From: Mycolicibacterium porcinum
GTDB lineage: Bacteria > Actinomycetota > Actinomycetes > Mycobacteriales > Mycobacteriaceae
Reading direction: 5' to 3'
Assembly: GCA_002086835.1 (NCBI GenBank)
Contig: MVIG01000023.1
Location: forward strand, 1-64,000
DNA: 64,000 bases
A model generated the notes under the pieces. The model ran no database searches. It worked only from the letters and a program-made list of their open reading frames with translations, and was not told the origin of the DNA. Below are positions 19,099-27,828 of the stretch, piece after piece (within the stretch, counting starts at the first letter, position 1; each line of letters opens with the position of its first letter). Made by a program: the position numbers and the translations under genes.

Positions 19099-21518
19099 GT
19101 GCGGTTGCGCGCGACTCACACGTTGGTCCGGTATTGCTGGATGACCCGTCAGATCTCTTTGCGCTGGCTCTGGAGCAAATCGCCAAGCCGAGTGGCAACG
19201 AGTACATCAATATAATGGTGGGCGATGGCGCCTGGCCAGATTTTGATGAATCAATGTTCGAGCAGCGTAAAGAAATGCTCGACCGCCTCAAATCTACGGT
19301 GACTCAGGCCCGTGCGAGTTGGGATGGTGTCCATGCGAAGGTTTTTAACGGCCTATTCGTGTGGGTGGGTGGGAGCGCGTCCGCCGCGGCAGTGAAAGCC
19401 GAGCAACACAGCAAGGCAATGCGGGCGATCGAACAGCAACTCGCGGCAGCGATGGAATGGTGCTCCAATGCGTGGTTGACAACCAGGATGGCGAAAAAAG
19501 CGATCGCCGATTACTCCTGGCTCACCAAAACTAAAATAGATGAGTTCCTGAATAAGGCGGAGGAGGATGGGGCGGACAAAAACGACGCCAAAGATGCGGC
19601 TAAGAAGATGGCTGAGCAGGCATACCTCGCCAATAAGCAGTTTCTCGAGAAACTCGCCGATGGCCTGAGTGGAAAGACTGAAGGGTCCGGATATCCACCT
19701 TCTGATAACCACGGCGCCACACCACTTGACAACGGCTCGGGCGGCACTGGATCGGCATCGTCCAGCGGATCCGGATCCGGATCCGGATCGGCATCGTCGG
19801 GCGGAGGAGCTCCGGATTCATCGAACCCGTCGTCAGCATCGTTTTTGACCCATGGAGCGAAGGAGCAACCGCAGTCCAAAGAGGACGTGCCTCCGGAAGG
19901 GGTCGACGCTGCCTCTAGCGGTTTGGGTGACCACGGGTTGTCCGGTGATGCCACGCCTGCGGCCGCAGGTGGTGAGAACCAGGGGGCGAATGCTGCTGCA
20001 AGTGGTCTGGGTGACCACGGGTTGTCCGGTGATGCCACGCCTGCGGCTGCAGGTGGTGAGAACCAGGGGGCGAATGCTGCTGCAAGTGGTTTGGATGACC
20101 ATGGACTGTCCGGCGACGCCACACCCGCGACTGTTCTGCCAAATCTGGCCCAGCAAACGCCCGGCCGGCAATCCACCGCAATCCCAACGGCTCCATCCGT
20201 ACCGTCGGCGCCGAGCGCACCAAGCTCGAGCCCTTTGTCTAGCGCGGCGAGCAGCCTGTCGAGCAGCGGATCACCGGCCTCTTCTGCGGCCAGCGCAGGC
20301 GCCGGAATAGATCCGTCGAAGGCAGCAGGCCAGGCGCCGGTTGGTGGCACACCGACAGATCCGCTGCAGGCTTTCTCGAAGGGTTTCGCTGATTCGGCGG
20401 GTACGCCAGTGCATGCCGCTTCTTCAGGAGGGGCACCCCCGCCGTTGGCTCCATCGCCTGCGGTTCCGGCCAGCGATGCGATGACACCGGCCAGTACGCA
20501 GGCGCCGTTGTCTCAGACAGGTACGCAGGCCTCCGCTGCGCCGGTGCAGGCGCCGGCGTCGGGCAGCCCGATGGGCGGCATGGGTGGCGGCATGGGCGGT
20601 ATGCCGCTGGGCCCGCCACCAACGGCGCCCCCCGCGGCACCGGTCGCACCGCCCGCGGCGGCACCGCCGCCGGTAGCCACCCCGCCGGCAAACGTGGCAG
20701 GTGGTGCTCAGGTCGCGCCGATTCCGGTGTCGGCCGCGCGTGCTGAGCGCGATGCGGCGCAGAATGCTGCGAAGCGGAGTTCGGATCCACTGGTACTGGC
20801 GCGCCGTATCGCAGCGGCGCTCAACGCGCCGGACATGCTCAATGTCGAGGACTTTGACTTCTACTGGATCACTGCGTTGACCGCCCAAGGACAGATTGTG
20901 GTGGCAAATAACTACGGGTTGGCCTACTTGCCCGCACAGGTGCGATTGCCTGAGCCGGTGAAGTTGGTCAGTGCCGATGAGTCGATCCCGGCCAGTGAGC
21001 GTGCCTCGTTTGCGATACATCCGATGGTGGCTGTTCAGCGTTGGGCCCAACATCACGACACGACGTTGCGGGCCGTGATCGGCGGCGAAGAGCACCTCGC
21101 GAACTCGGACGCGGGTGCCCATAAGGTCGTGCTGACACCGGAAGACATCCCGGCGAAGGGCCAGATGGCGGGCCGGGACCGTTTGCAGGTGATCGCCCCG
21201 CAGATCGCCATGCGGTTGGCAGGTTTCAGCGACGCCGACCTGATCAACATCCTGCCGCCGGCATCGGCCGACACCAGCGCACCCGAAGACCGTCGCCCGG
21301 CGTTGTGGGAAGCGGTGTGGGAGCCGCTGTGCAGCAGCGCGTCCAACCGCGGGCAGGTGCACTTGCAGGCGTTCTTGGAGTATGCAATCCACGCTCAAGA
21401 GTTGGCTGTGTATGAGGCACACGCCGCAACGGACGGACCCGATCAACGCCGGGCCGTTACCGATTTCATCTACTGGCAGCACGTGGGTCAGTTGATCGCC
21501 GACGGACTTGATGCCTAG
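19095..21518 (+). CDS. espK: ESX-1 secretion-associated protein EspK
   Basis: An 807-aa protein with EspK architecture. A helical N-terminal domain (1-200) carries a WxG-like turn (VWVGG, about 93-97). It is followed by a long Ser/Gly/Pro/Ala linker with repeats, then a conserved C-terminal domain (about 540-807) beginning PIPVSAARAERDAA, with LARRIAAALN and IVVANNYGLAYLP. EspK is reported to bind EspB and aid its secretion. GTG 19095 (overlapping the upstream stop, GTGA) is preferred to the open frame further upstream, which lies inside the previous gene. The first ~200 codons are AT-richer than the C-terminal part, so the N-terminus may have been exchanged while the C-terminus was kept. Confidence 0.9.
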   Translation: MSAVARDSHVGPVLLDDPSDLFALALEQIAKPSGNEYINIMVGDGAWPDFDESMFEQRKEMLDRLKSTVTQARASWDGVHAKVFNGLFVWVGGSASAAAVKAEQHSKAMRAIEQQLAAAMEWCSNAWLTTRMAKKAIADYSWLTKTKIDEFLNKAEEDGADKNDAKDAAKKMAEQAYLANKQFLEKLADGLSGKTEGSGYPPSDNHGATPLDNGSGGTGSASSSGSGSGSGSASSGGGAPDSSNPSSASFLTHGAKEQPQSKEDVPPEGVDAASSGLGDHGLSGDATPAAAGGENQGANAAASGLGDHGLSGDATPAAAGGENQGANAAASGLDDHGLSGDATPATVLPNLAQQTPGRQSTAIPTAPSVPSAPSAPSSSPLSSAASSLSSSGSPASSAASAGAGIDPSKAAGQAPVGGTPTDPLQAFSKGFADSAGTPVHAASSGGAPPPLAPSPAVPASDAMTPASTQAPLSQTGTQASAAPVQAPASGSPMGGMGGGMGGMPLGPPPTAPPAAPVAPPAAAPPPVATPPANVAGGAQVAPIPVSAARAERDAAQNAAKRSSDPLVLARRIAAALNAPDMLNVEDFDFYWITALTAQGQIVVANNYGLAYLPAQVRLPEPVKLVSADESIPASERASFAIHPMVAVQRWAQHHDTTLRAVIGGEEHLANSDAGAHKVVLTPEDIPAKGQMAGRDRLQVIAPQIAMRLAGFSDADLINILPPASADTSAPEDRRPALWEAVWEPLCSSASNRGQVHLQAFLEYAIHAQELAVYEAHAATDGPDQRRAVTDFIYWQHVGQLIADGLDA
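19767..20135 (+). repeat. GGATCC run and 84-bp tandem repeats in espK
   Basis: Two repeat tracts lie in the espK linker. At 19767-19790 GGATCC occurs four times in tandem (last copy imperfect), encoding Ser-Gly repeats. From 19908 an 84-bp unit occurs at 19908-19991, 19992-20075 and partly at 20076-20135, encoding a 28-aa unit with GLGDHGLSGDATPAAAGG. The first two copies are nearly identical in DNA, so the array is recent and likely to vary in copy number. Confidence 0.92.
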
Positions 21519-21750
21519 GACGGTTCGGGTTCGACGAGACACGGCAGCGTCGTTGCTGCGGCCGCACTGGCGAGGCATCCGGGCAGCAAAAGAAGTGAAC
21601 GTAGTCACCTCTGTCTGCCGATATCATTATCGCGAGAAATCGGTGCGGCGGGCCGCCGGAGCGGCGGGGACGTTCGGCCGACGTTTTGGTTTCGTCAGGG
21701 GCACTTGAGTCGGTTGGTCGGCGGCCTCGGCATAGGGAGGATGACTAGGC
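21519..21750 (+). promoter_or_regulatory. espK-espB intergenic region
   Basis: A 232-nt gap between espK and espB suggests that espB can be transcribed from its own promoter. A perfect inverted repeat CGATA-TCAT-TATCG lies at 21619-21632 and could be a regulator site. No -35/-10 pair is clear enough to call. Confidence 0.35.
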
Positions 21751-23301
21751 GTGGGTGAACAGCTGGGGTGGACGTCCGACGAGATGAAACAGAAGGCCGC
21801 GAAGATCACGGCGAATCCGGCGTCAGCATCAACAGTATCCGACCCGGGGCCACCGGACTCGCTTGAAGTCACCGCCGCGGCGATAAACCAACTCAAGGCG
21901 TCTTCCAGCAGATTGGAATTGACTTTCGCTGCCGCTGACACTGAGGCGGGGCGTATGGCAGCGGCCCTAATTGCTGCGGCCGACACTTTCGACAAGGTTG
22001 TCAGTACGTCGAAGGAAGAATTCGACAAGCAGATGCATAGCGACGGCGCTCGGCCGTCGAAACGTTTCGAGACGGTGGTCCCAAGCGGGGTAATGGACGC
22101 CGCGCCGGCCGCCGTGGATGTCCCTTTTCCTGCCTCGGCAGAAACGGGCACCTTCGCTAATTGGCGCGAGTCTGCGAAGAAGATCCACAACGGCGACGGT
22201 ACGTCGGCGCTACAGGATTTTTTGGATGAGTGGTCAACCTGTAAAACCTGGATCACCGAACACCACGTGAAGGATTTCGAAGCGCCGAAGGGTGACGGCA
22301 CCGCTGCCGAGGCATACACGAACGCGATAACACGCCTGCGTGGATGGTGGGAGGACATGATCCCGGAGTGCGGTCGAATGATCGAACAGGCGCAAAACTT
22401 CATCGACGCGCACAGGGATCTTGTCAGTGAGCATCCCACAATGGATGACGTCGCAACCTATGAGAAAATGGATCCGGGCGGTGTAGTCAGTATCGTCATA
22501 GGTCTCTCACCCGCGGGCACCCTGGGAAAAGGCGCGCTGAATGCGTATTTTCAGAACCGGTCGGAGGCGGCGCTGAAGAAATACGCAGATCGCGTTGCTT
22601 TCAAGGAAATTAGGCCCGGCATGCCGCCGTCAATCCGCGGGTTGCCGTCGGCAAATCCCGGCGGCCCAACACCCGGAGGCAACCCACCGCAGGGAGGCGG
22701 CATGACATCGGGAGGCGGTGGCGGCGGTGGCACTCCCGAGATCCCGGAGATGCCGTCGGTGGATACGCCGTCGATGTCGCCGGCCAGCGCCGATCCGTCG
22801 GCCGGTCAGGGGTCGGGTGGTTCTCCCAGCGGCGGTTCGCCGAGCGGTGGCTCCCCTTCGTCCGGGGGTGGGGCGCCTTCTGGAGGCATGCCGAGCGGTG
22901 GCCTGCCCAAGGGAACCGAAGCCATGCCGGAGGTGCCCGGTCTTGGGGAGCCCAGCCTCAAGCCGGCCAGCGCAGGCGGAGGTGGCGGCGGCATGGGCGG
23001 CGGAGGCGGCGGTATGCCCGCCGGTCCTTTGGGCCCTGCTGTCGGAGCGGATTCGGTGGCGGCCTCGCCTGCAGCTGCGCGCGGCGGCGGTGCGCCGGCA
23101 GGTGCCCCCGGTGGTGCCGGTGCCGGCGGCATGGGCGGCGGTATGGGTGGTATGGGCGGCGGCCATGGTCAGGGCCAGGGCAAGGAGAAGCGTCGCAACC
23201 CGAATCTCTCGGAGGACGAGGACCTGTACGTCGAGGACCGCGCCTACACCGAGGCGGTCATCGGTCGCCGTGCTCGTAAGGATGCCAAGGACGGCAAGTA
23301 G
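21751..23301 (+). CDS. espB: ESX-1 secreted protein EspB
   Basis: The 516-aa protein aligns with EspB. The helical PE/PPE-like N-terminal part (1-290) includes NWRESAKKIHNGD, which aligns with a matching block of M. tuberculosis EspB. A Gly/Pro/Met-rich region (about 295-475) and the conserved C-terminal tail DEDLYVEDRAYTEAVIG (474-490) follow. EspB is secreted, cleaved by MycP1 and forms heptameric rings. The usual Trp of its WxG turn is missing: the matching place reads APKGD. The first ~230 codons are less GC-biased than the tail. GTG 21751 is the start. It is on the + strand, whereas espL, eccE1 and mycP1 downstream are on the minus strand. Confidence 0.92.
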   Translation: MGEQLGWTSDEMKQKAAKITANPASASTVSDPGPPDSLEVTAAAINQLKASSSRLELTFAAADTEAGRMAAALIAAADTFDKVVSTSKEEFDKQMHSDGARPSKRFETVVPSGVMDAAPAAVDVPFPASAETGTFANWRESAKKIHNGDGTSALQDFLDEWSTCKTWITEHHVKDFEAPKGDGTAAEAYTNAITRLRGWWEDMIPECGRMIEQAQNFIDAHRDLVSEHPTMDDVATYEKMDPGGVVSIVIGLSPAGTLGKGALNAYFQNRSEAALKKYADRVAFKEIRPGMPPSIRGLPSANPGGPTPGGNPPQGGGMTSGGGGGGGTPEIPEMPSVDTPSMSPASADPSAGQGSGGSPSGGSPSGGSPSSGGGAPSGGMPSGGLPKGTEAMPEVPGLGEPSLKPASAGGGGGGMGGGGGGMPAGPLGPAVGADSVAASPAAARGGGAPAGAPGGAGAGGMGGGMGGMGGGHGQGQGKEKRRNPNLSEDEDLYVEDRAYTEAVIGRRARKDAKDGK

Positions 23302-23321
23302 ACAGGCCTGAGGAGACAACG

Positions 23322-23356
23322 ACTCGCCGACGACATGCAGTGTGTCGTCGGCGAGT
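23322..23356. terminator. Terminator hairpin after espB
   Basis: A perfect 14-bp stem (ACTCGCCGACGACA and its complement) with a 7-nt loop lies 20 nt after the espB stop and is followed by TTCGTT. It probably ends the espB transcript and insulates the convergent espL operon. Confidence 0.75.
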
Positions 23357-23403
23357 TTCGTTATGTACCAACCAGTTTCCGTAGGGCATGGAGCCAGACA
23401 AAC

Positions 23404-23437
23404 CAGCCCGCCTCGCCGCTAGGGGCGAGACGGGCTG
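23404..23437. terminator. Terminator hairpin after espL
   Basis: A 14-position stem with one mismatch (CAGCCCG-C-CTCGCC paired to GGCGAG-A-CGGGCTG) and a short loop lies 20 nt beyond the minus-strand espL stop. With the hairpin at 23322 it forms a back-to-back pair in a 156-nt convergent gap. Confidence 0.65.
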
Positions 23438-23457
23438 ACTACTGAGGTGCAGTGACC

Positions 23458-23796
23458 TCAGCCTGGCTGTTGGCCTTCCGCGGTCAACTCCGCAACCATC
23501 GCATCGAGGCGTTCGCGGTCGGCTTCGATGGACGCAGTCGCTGCGGCAGTAGCCTTCTGGATGGCTTCGTTGAGCCGCTGCTCGACGGCTTGGGCGCCAA
23601 GTCGCAGCAATCCGTCCTTGATGTACACGTCGATCAGATGGTGGTGCCCGTTGAGCGTGACCTCAACGCTCTTGGCTTCATCTGCGGCCGTGAATGTTTC
23701 GCTGTTCATCTTGTGCAGCTGATCGTCCATCAGTGACTGCAGCTGTTGGGCTTGGCGCAAGACCGCAGCGACCTGCGGATGCATCTCGTCTGTCAT
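23458..23796 (-). CDS. espL: ESX-1 secretion-associated protein EspL
   Basis: A 112-aa protein of the EspL family, with a YbaB/EbfC-like size and layout. It contains MNSETFTAADEAKSVEVTLNG and DGLLRLGAQAVEQRLNEA, which align with EspL. EspL is a cytosolic ESX-1 factor reported to stabilise EspE, EspF and EspH. ATG 23796 is preferred to an upstream GTG because GGGAGGAA precedes it. It is the last gene of the minus-strand mycP1-eccE1-espL group, 46 nt after eccE1. Confidence 0.92.
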   Translation of the reverse strand: MTDEMHPQVAAVLRQAQQLQSLMDDQLHKMNSETFTAADEAKSVEVTLNGHHHLIDVYIKDGLLRLGAQAVEQRLNEAIQKATAAATASIEADRERLDAMVAELTAEGQQPG

Positions 23797-23842
23797 CGTT
23801 CCTCCCGACCCTTCTGGGACCCCTCTCCCAGGAAGCTTGATG

Positions 23843-25240
23843 TCACTGCTCGAGCGCCATCTGGTAGCGGCTCTCTTCACGCGGATTGATCAACGTGATC
23901 GGCAGCTGACGGTGCCGTGGTGTGTCAATGAAGTTGGGCCGCAGGATCACTCGGCCAACGCCCTGATGCGGGCCCAGGTAGGTCGTGGCGTTCGGCCACG
24001 CGACGCGCGGGACTCGCCCGACGCGCCCGTTGATCATCGTCGCGAACTCGCGAAATTGGGGACTGAGGGTCACCACCGCACCGGAGGCCGCCGAACGGAT
24101 GACGAACTGGGTGAACAACCGGGCGTCGCCGAGGTTGATGCTGACATCGACGTTGTCGAACGGCATGTACACCGGGTAGCGATCGGACGTCTCACCGACC
24201 AGCACCCCGGCCGAGCCGATCGGCAGGTCGTAGTGCTTGTCGGTGACGGGAGTCAGGCCCTGCAGCGCTGCTCGCTGACCACCGTACAGGCAGGAAAACC
24301 CGCGCGGCGTCGTCGGATTGGACAGCGTCGTCAACAACACCGTCGACGTCGGCGCGGCTCCCGGACGGATCCGCACGCACGTCGTGGTGTGATCGGCACG
24401 AGCCGACCACCACACGTCGGGGCCGCCGGGCGCGTTGTAGGCCGCGGTGAAGGTACTGCGGCCCTTGATCACCGACCAGGTTTCCTTCTCGAAACTGATC
24501 TCGGTGGCCTTGTCGTAATCGTCGAAGCTGCGTGAGCACCGCGCGTCGATTCCATTGCTGGCCAACTGATCTGCGATGCGGGTGGCCGATGCCACCAGGT
24601 AGCGGGCCAACCCGGACACCCCGCTGTCGCGGCGCTGGGCCGAGCGCCGGGTCTTCTCCGGGTCGGCGCGCAGCACGATCCAGGTGCGCCGGTTCGCCGG
24701 TGCCGGGTACGGGCCCACCACCTGTTCGTAGAGCGCCACCAGGCTGGCCGGAGCGGTCTTGCCGACGCGATAGCCGGCCGACACGACATCCGCCTCCAGG
24801 TCGGGGCAGTGTGCGCGGAGCAGCTTCTCGACCAGCTTGGTGCTGACGGTGTCGTCGGTGACGGCGTCGCCGTTGACGATCACGGTCGGCGTGAAAGGCC
24901 TTGGCATCAGCTCGATTACCGCGACCAGGTAGTCACCCTGCCAGCGCACGGCGACGTGGTCGCCCGGCATGACCGTGGCGCCGACCGCAGGCTCCGACGG
25001 CACATCAGGGGTGCTGCGGTGGCGCCGCCGCCAGGAGAAGACCGCCCGGACCCAGCCGGTCAGCCGGTAGCCGCGAATGGTCAGCACCGAGAAGAGCGCG
25101 ATCAGTACCGAAAGCGTGATGCCCAGCCACAGCAGCTTGAAGTGCATGCACACCGCGATGCACGCCGGGATCAGCGTGGCCGCCCAGATGGCGTGCCCCG
25201 TGGTGAAGCGGAAGCCGAAGTGCCGGCGCAGGAAGTTCAT
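23843..25240 (-). CDS. eccE1: ESX-1 membrane component EccE1
   Basis: The 465-aa protein has two N-terminal membrane helices (about 16-33 and 37-56) followed by the large EccE domain. EccE sits at the periphery of each ESX protomer in the inner membrane. Its ATG overlaps the mycP1 stop by 4 nt, so the two are translationally coupled. Length and neighbours agree with M. tuberculosis EccE1 (about 462 aa). Confidence 0.95.
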   Translation of the reverse strand: MNFLRRHFGFRFTTGHAIWAATLIPACIAVCMHFKLLWLGITLSVLIALFSVLTIRGYRLTGWVRAVFSWRRRHRSTPDVPSEPAVGATVMPGDHVAVRWQGDYLVAVIELMPRPFTPTVIVNGDAVTDDTVSTKLVEKLLRAHCPDLEADVVSAGYRVGKTAPASLVALYEQVVGPYPAPANRRTWIVLRADPEKTRRSAQRRDSGVSGLARYLVASATRIADQLASNGIDARCSRSFDDYDKATEISFEKETWSVIKGRSTFTAAYNAPGGPDVWWSARADHTTTCVRIRPGAAPTSTVLLTTLSNPTTPRGFSCLYGGQRAALQGLTPVTDKHYDLPIGSAGVLVGETSDRYPVYMPFDNVDVSINLGDARLFTQFVIRSAASGAVVTLSPQFREFATMINGRVGRVPRVAWPNATTYLGPHQGVGRVILRPNFIDTPRHRQLPITLINPREESRYQMALEQ

Positions 25241-26586
25241 CGGCGCCGCCGCAACGCACGTCGGGTCATGGCTGCGATTCCGAGGATCAGAGCCAGTGAG
25301 ACCCCGGCGACCACCACACCGGTGATCGGGCCACGGTCTGGCGGCGGGATGTACACCGGCGGCGGAACCTCCTTGACCCGGAAAGGTGCCTTGGCCGGAC
25401 CTTCAGGAACCTCCCACGTGAGTGCGGCCACGGGATCGACCACTCCGGCACCGACATAGTTGTCGACGCCACCGCCGGGATGCCGTGCGGTGGAGGTGAT
25501 CCGGTTGATCACCTGGGCCGGGGTCAGTTCGGGGTAGCGCTGCCTGACGAGCGCGGCCAGGCCGGAGACGAACGCGGCCGAGAACGACGTGCCGTTGAGC
25601 GGCACCGGGCCGTCCTCACCGGGGGTGGCGTTGACCGGCTGGCCCTCGTAGCCCAGCGCGGTGAGGTTCTCACCCGGCGCGGCCGCGCCCAACCACGGAC
25701 CCGACATCGAGAAGTTGCTCGGCTGGCCGTTCTGGCCCACGCTGCCGACGGTGAGCACCAGGGGGTCGTACCAGGCCGGGCTGACGATCGTCTGCACGCC
25801 CTTCCAACCGCGGGCATCGGCGGGGACCGATGGATCCGGCGCCGGGTTCTGGTTGCAGTCCTGGCCGGTGTTGCCGGCGGCGACGACGATCACCGCGCCC
25901 TTGACGTTCACCGCGTAGTTGATGGCTGCGCCCAGGCTGGTCTCGTCGATCCGGCGGGTCACCTTGTAGCAGGCGGCCTCGCTGATGTTGATCACCTGCG
26001 CGCCGAGGTTGGCCGCGTGGACCACCGAACGGGCCAGGCTGCGGATCGAGCCCGCGGTCTGGGTGGAGTTCGGGTCGTTGGGATCCTGGCGCGAACCCTT
26101 GGGCTGGAACGCCACCGACGTCTGACGCAGCGAAATCAGTCGTGCATCGGGGGCCACACCGACGAATCCGTCAGTGGGGGATGGGCGGCCGGCGATGAGC
26201 GATGCGGTCAGGGTGCCGTGGGCGTCACAGTCGGACATGCCGTTGCCTGCGGCGTCGACGAAGTCGCCGCCCGGCTCGGCCGGGACCCGGGGGGAACCGT
26301 TGACCCCGGTGTCGATCACCGCGACAGTTACGCCGGCGCCGGTTGCGAACTTCTGCGCCTCGGCCAACTTGAGGTAGTCGGCCGCCCAGGGTTTGTCGGC
26401 GAAGTTCGAGTTCGGCATGACCGTCGGCGCCGCGCAGATCTTGCGCTGCTCGGTCGGCTGGTCGGGACCTGTTTCGTCAGGTGGAACGGCTGCAGCGTCG
26501 ATCGCGGGCGGATCGATCGCGAACGCCGGAGGCGCACTGAATAACGCCAACAAAACTGCCAGCAGCATCACGGCTAAGCGCTGCAC
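25237..26586 (-). CDS. mycP1: ESX-1 mycosin protease MycP1
   Basis: A membrane-anchored subtilisin-like serine protease (449 aa). A signal peptide (1-23, cleavage after AFA) is followed by the catalytic triad D92 (AVIDTG), H123 (DAHGT) and S334 (NGTSFSAA), with oxyanion Asn239 (AAGNTG). A C-terminal membrane helix (about 422-441) and a basic cytosolic tail end the protein. MycP1 is needed for stability of the ESX-1 complex and cleaves EspB. GTG 26586 is preceded by GGGGGAG. The triad is intact, so the protease should be active. Confidence 0.97.
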   Translation of the reverse strand: MQRLAVMLLAVLLALFSAPPAFAIDPPAIDAAAVPPDETGPDQPTEQRKICAAPTVMPNSNFADKPWAADYLKLAEAQKFATGAGVTVAVIDTGVNGSPRVPAEPGGDFVDAAGNGMSDCDAHGTLTASLIAGRPSPTDGFVGVAPDARLISLRQTSVAFQPKGSRQDPNDPNSTQTAGSIRSLARSVVHAANLGAQVINISEAACYKVTRRIDETSLGAAINYAVNVKGAVIVVAAGNTGQDCNQNPAPDPSVPADARGWKGVQTIVSPAWYDPLVLTVGSVGQNGQPSNFSMSGPWLGAAAPGENLTALGYEGQPVNATPGEDGPVPLNGTSFSAAFVSGLAALVRQRYPELTPAQVINRITSTARHPGGGVDNYVGAGVVDPVAALTWEVPEGPAKAPFRVKEVPPPVYIPPPDRGPITGVVVAGVSLALILGIAAMTRRALRRRR

Positions 26587-27188
26587 GCTTCACACTCCCC
26601 CAATGACATCGGACACGTCTGCAGTGTGCTGATGCACTTTCAGCAAACAATGTCCGGCCTGTTCAGAAACGCATCGTCTCACGTCAAGCCGTCCGGCTAG
26701 TTGCACGCAGGCAATCATAAGGGTGCCCAGGTGAGGCTGATAACGCTTTGTTTCCCGCGGTGAGTGTTGCACGTGGCAAGGCGGGGCTATGAGGGGGTTC
26801 GCCGGCCGTACGTTTCGTGCAGGCCCGTCCTCGCGTCGGTCGACCACGTCGAAGCGCTGTCAGCAGCGCTGCTATCCGCTCTCGGTATCGCTGCGACCCG
26901 CCGTTGCAAGCCGTCCTGGACGCTGTGCGCCGTTTGGCGCACCTGTCTGGTAATCGGCCCCAGAACGTACAACCACGTTGGTATTCCGCTGACGGTCGGC
27001 ACGGGAATGCCTGCCAGACAGGAGCTTTGCACGGCGATCGACGGGCATCTTCTACCGATGACGGCATGGACCGTTCAGACCCCATGGACGTGATCGTCCA
27101 CGGCGAACCACATCACTCTGTGGACCTCCGCTCGCGTTGGAACTGCGATGCACGGGCGCGTCTAGCGACTCCGGTATCGCTCCGACGG
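26587..27188. other. 602-nt intergenic region upstream of mycP1
   Basis: No gene is supported: open frames on both strands lack a ribosome site and recognisable protein features, and one runs antisense into the next gene. The region must hold the mycP1-eccE1-espL promoter. A 7-bp hairpin (GTGCGCC, loop GTTT, GGCGCAC) lies at 26925-26942 and a 12-bp palindrome AGCAGCGCTGCT near 26864. It marks the border between the ESX-1 locus and the second esp set. Confidence 0.5.
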
Positions 27189-27782
27189 TCAGCCGGCCTG
27201 ACCGGAGTGCCGTGCGATGAGCGCGAGTTCGGCGTCTCCCGCCTGCTCCGGGGTCGCGTACGGCAAATTCGTCCCGACGAAGTCTCGAGCCTCCCGAAAG
27301 TCCATGCCCTGCTCGACCAGCATGTTCACCACGCTGATGTGCATTACCGCTGTCGCGCGCTTGGCCGCCACGCCGGCTACAAACCGGATCTCGTCGGCTA
27401 GCTGGGCTTCGGTCAGCGTGGTCACCTTCGGATCCAGCTCCACCTGGGCGACCGAGCCGTTCAGGTAGGCGGTGACAGTGACGGTGGCCGGCGGGTTGAT
27501 GGCCTGGACCACCGGAATCCGCTCTTGATCGTCGGACTCGGCGCCGCCATCGATGGCCCCGAATCCGTCGTCTTCAGCCGCTGCGGTTTCATGGTCGGCG
27601 TAGTAGTCATGGACCGCGTCGAGGCCACCGCTGCCAGCGTTGTCTGGAACCACGTAGTCAGGTAGCGCATCGAGTCCGGACGTAACGTCCTCGAACGAGG
27701 GAGTGCCAAAGTCGAGCGCGTCGAGGGAGTCGTCGCGGGCATTGTCGGTGTCGTCCCAGTCGTCCCAACCACGTGGCGTCAT
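27189..27782 (-). CDS. EspH/EspD-family protein (second copy)
   Basis: A 197-aa EspH paralogue: Asp-rich N-terminus (to about residue 90), then VVQAINPPATVTVTAYLNGSVAQVEL, which aligns with EspH (LFTVTNPPETVTVTAF...), and a similar C-terminal domain. It is the third gene of a minus-strand espE-like, espF-like, espH-like set, the order of espE-F-(G)-H and of espA-C-D in M. tuberculosis. It probably acts as a cytosolic chaperone for the espE/espF-like products. No clear ribosome site precedes ATG 27782. Confidence 0.85.
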   Translation of the reverse strand: MTPRGWDDWDDTDNARDDSLDALDFGTPSFEDVTSGLDALPDYVVPDNAGSGGLDAVHDYYADHETAAAEDDGFGAIDGGAESDDQERIPVVQAINPPATVTVTAYLNGSVAQVELDPKVTTLTEAQLADEIRFVAGVAAKRATAVMHISVVNMLVEQGMDFREARDFVGTNLPYATPEQAGDAELALIARHSGQAG

Positions 27783-27828
27783 GTGTCAGTCATAGCCCAT
27801 CGCAGCCCACCGAACGAGCGTCGGTCAG

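Noticed and set aside
18240..19700. Insertion sequence or prophage remnant in the AT-richer segment
   Set aside because: No transposase, integrase, terminal inverted repeats or target duplications are visible; both genes are intact and overlap in an operon manner.
19767..20135. CRISPR array
   Set aside because: The repeats are in-frame coding repeats inside espK, contiguous without spacers; no cas genes are present.
24809..26544. Long + strand open frames opposite eccE1 and mycP1
   Set aside because: They are antisense to two clear ESX-1 genes and have no domain or ribosome site.
26684..27085. 133-codon minus-strand frame (and overlapping + frames) in the mycP1 upstream gap
   Set aside because: No ribosome site, odd Cys/Arg/Ser-rich composition and no similarity that I recognise; treated as non-coding.
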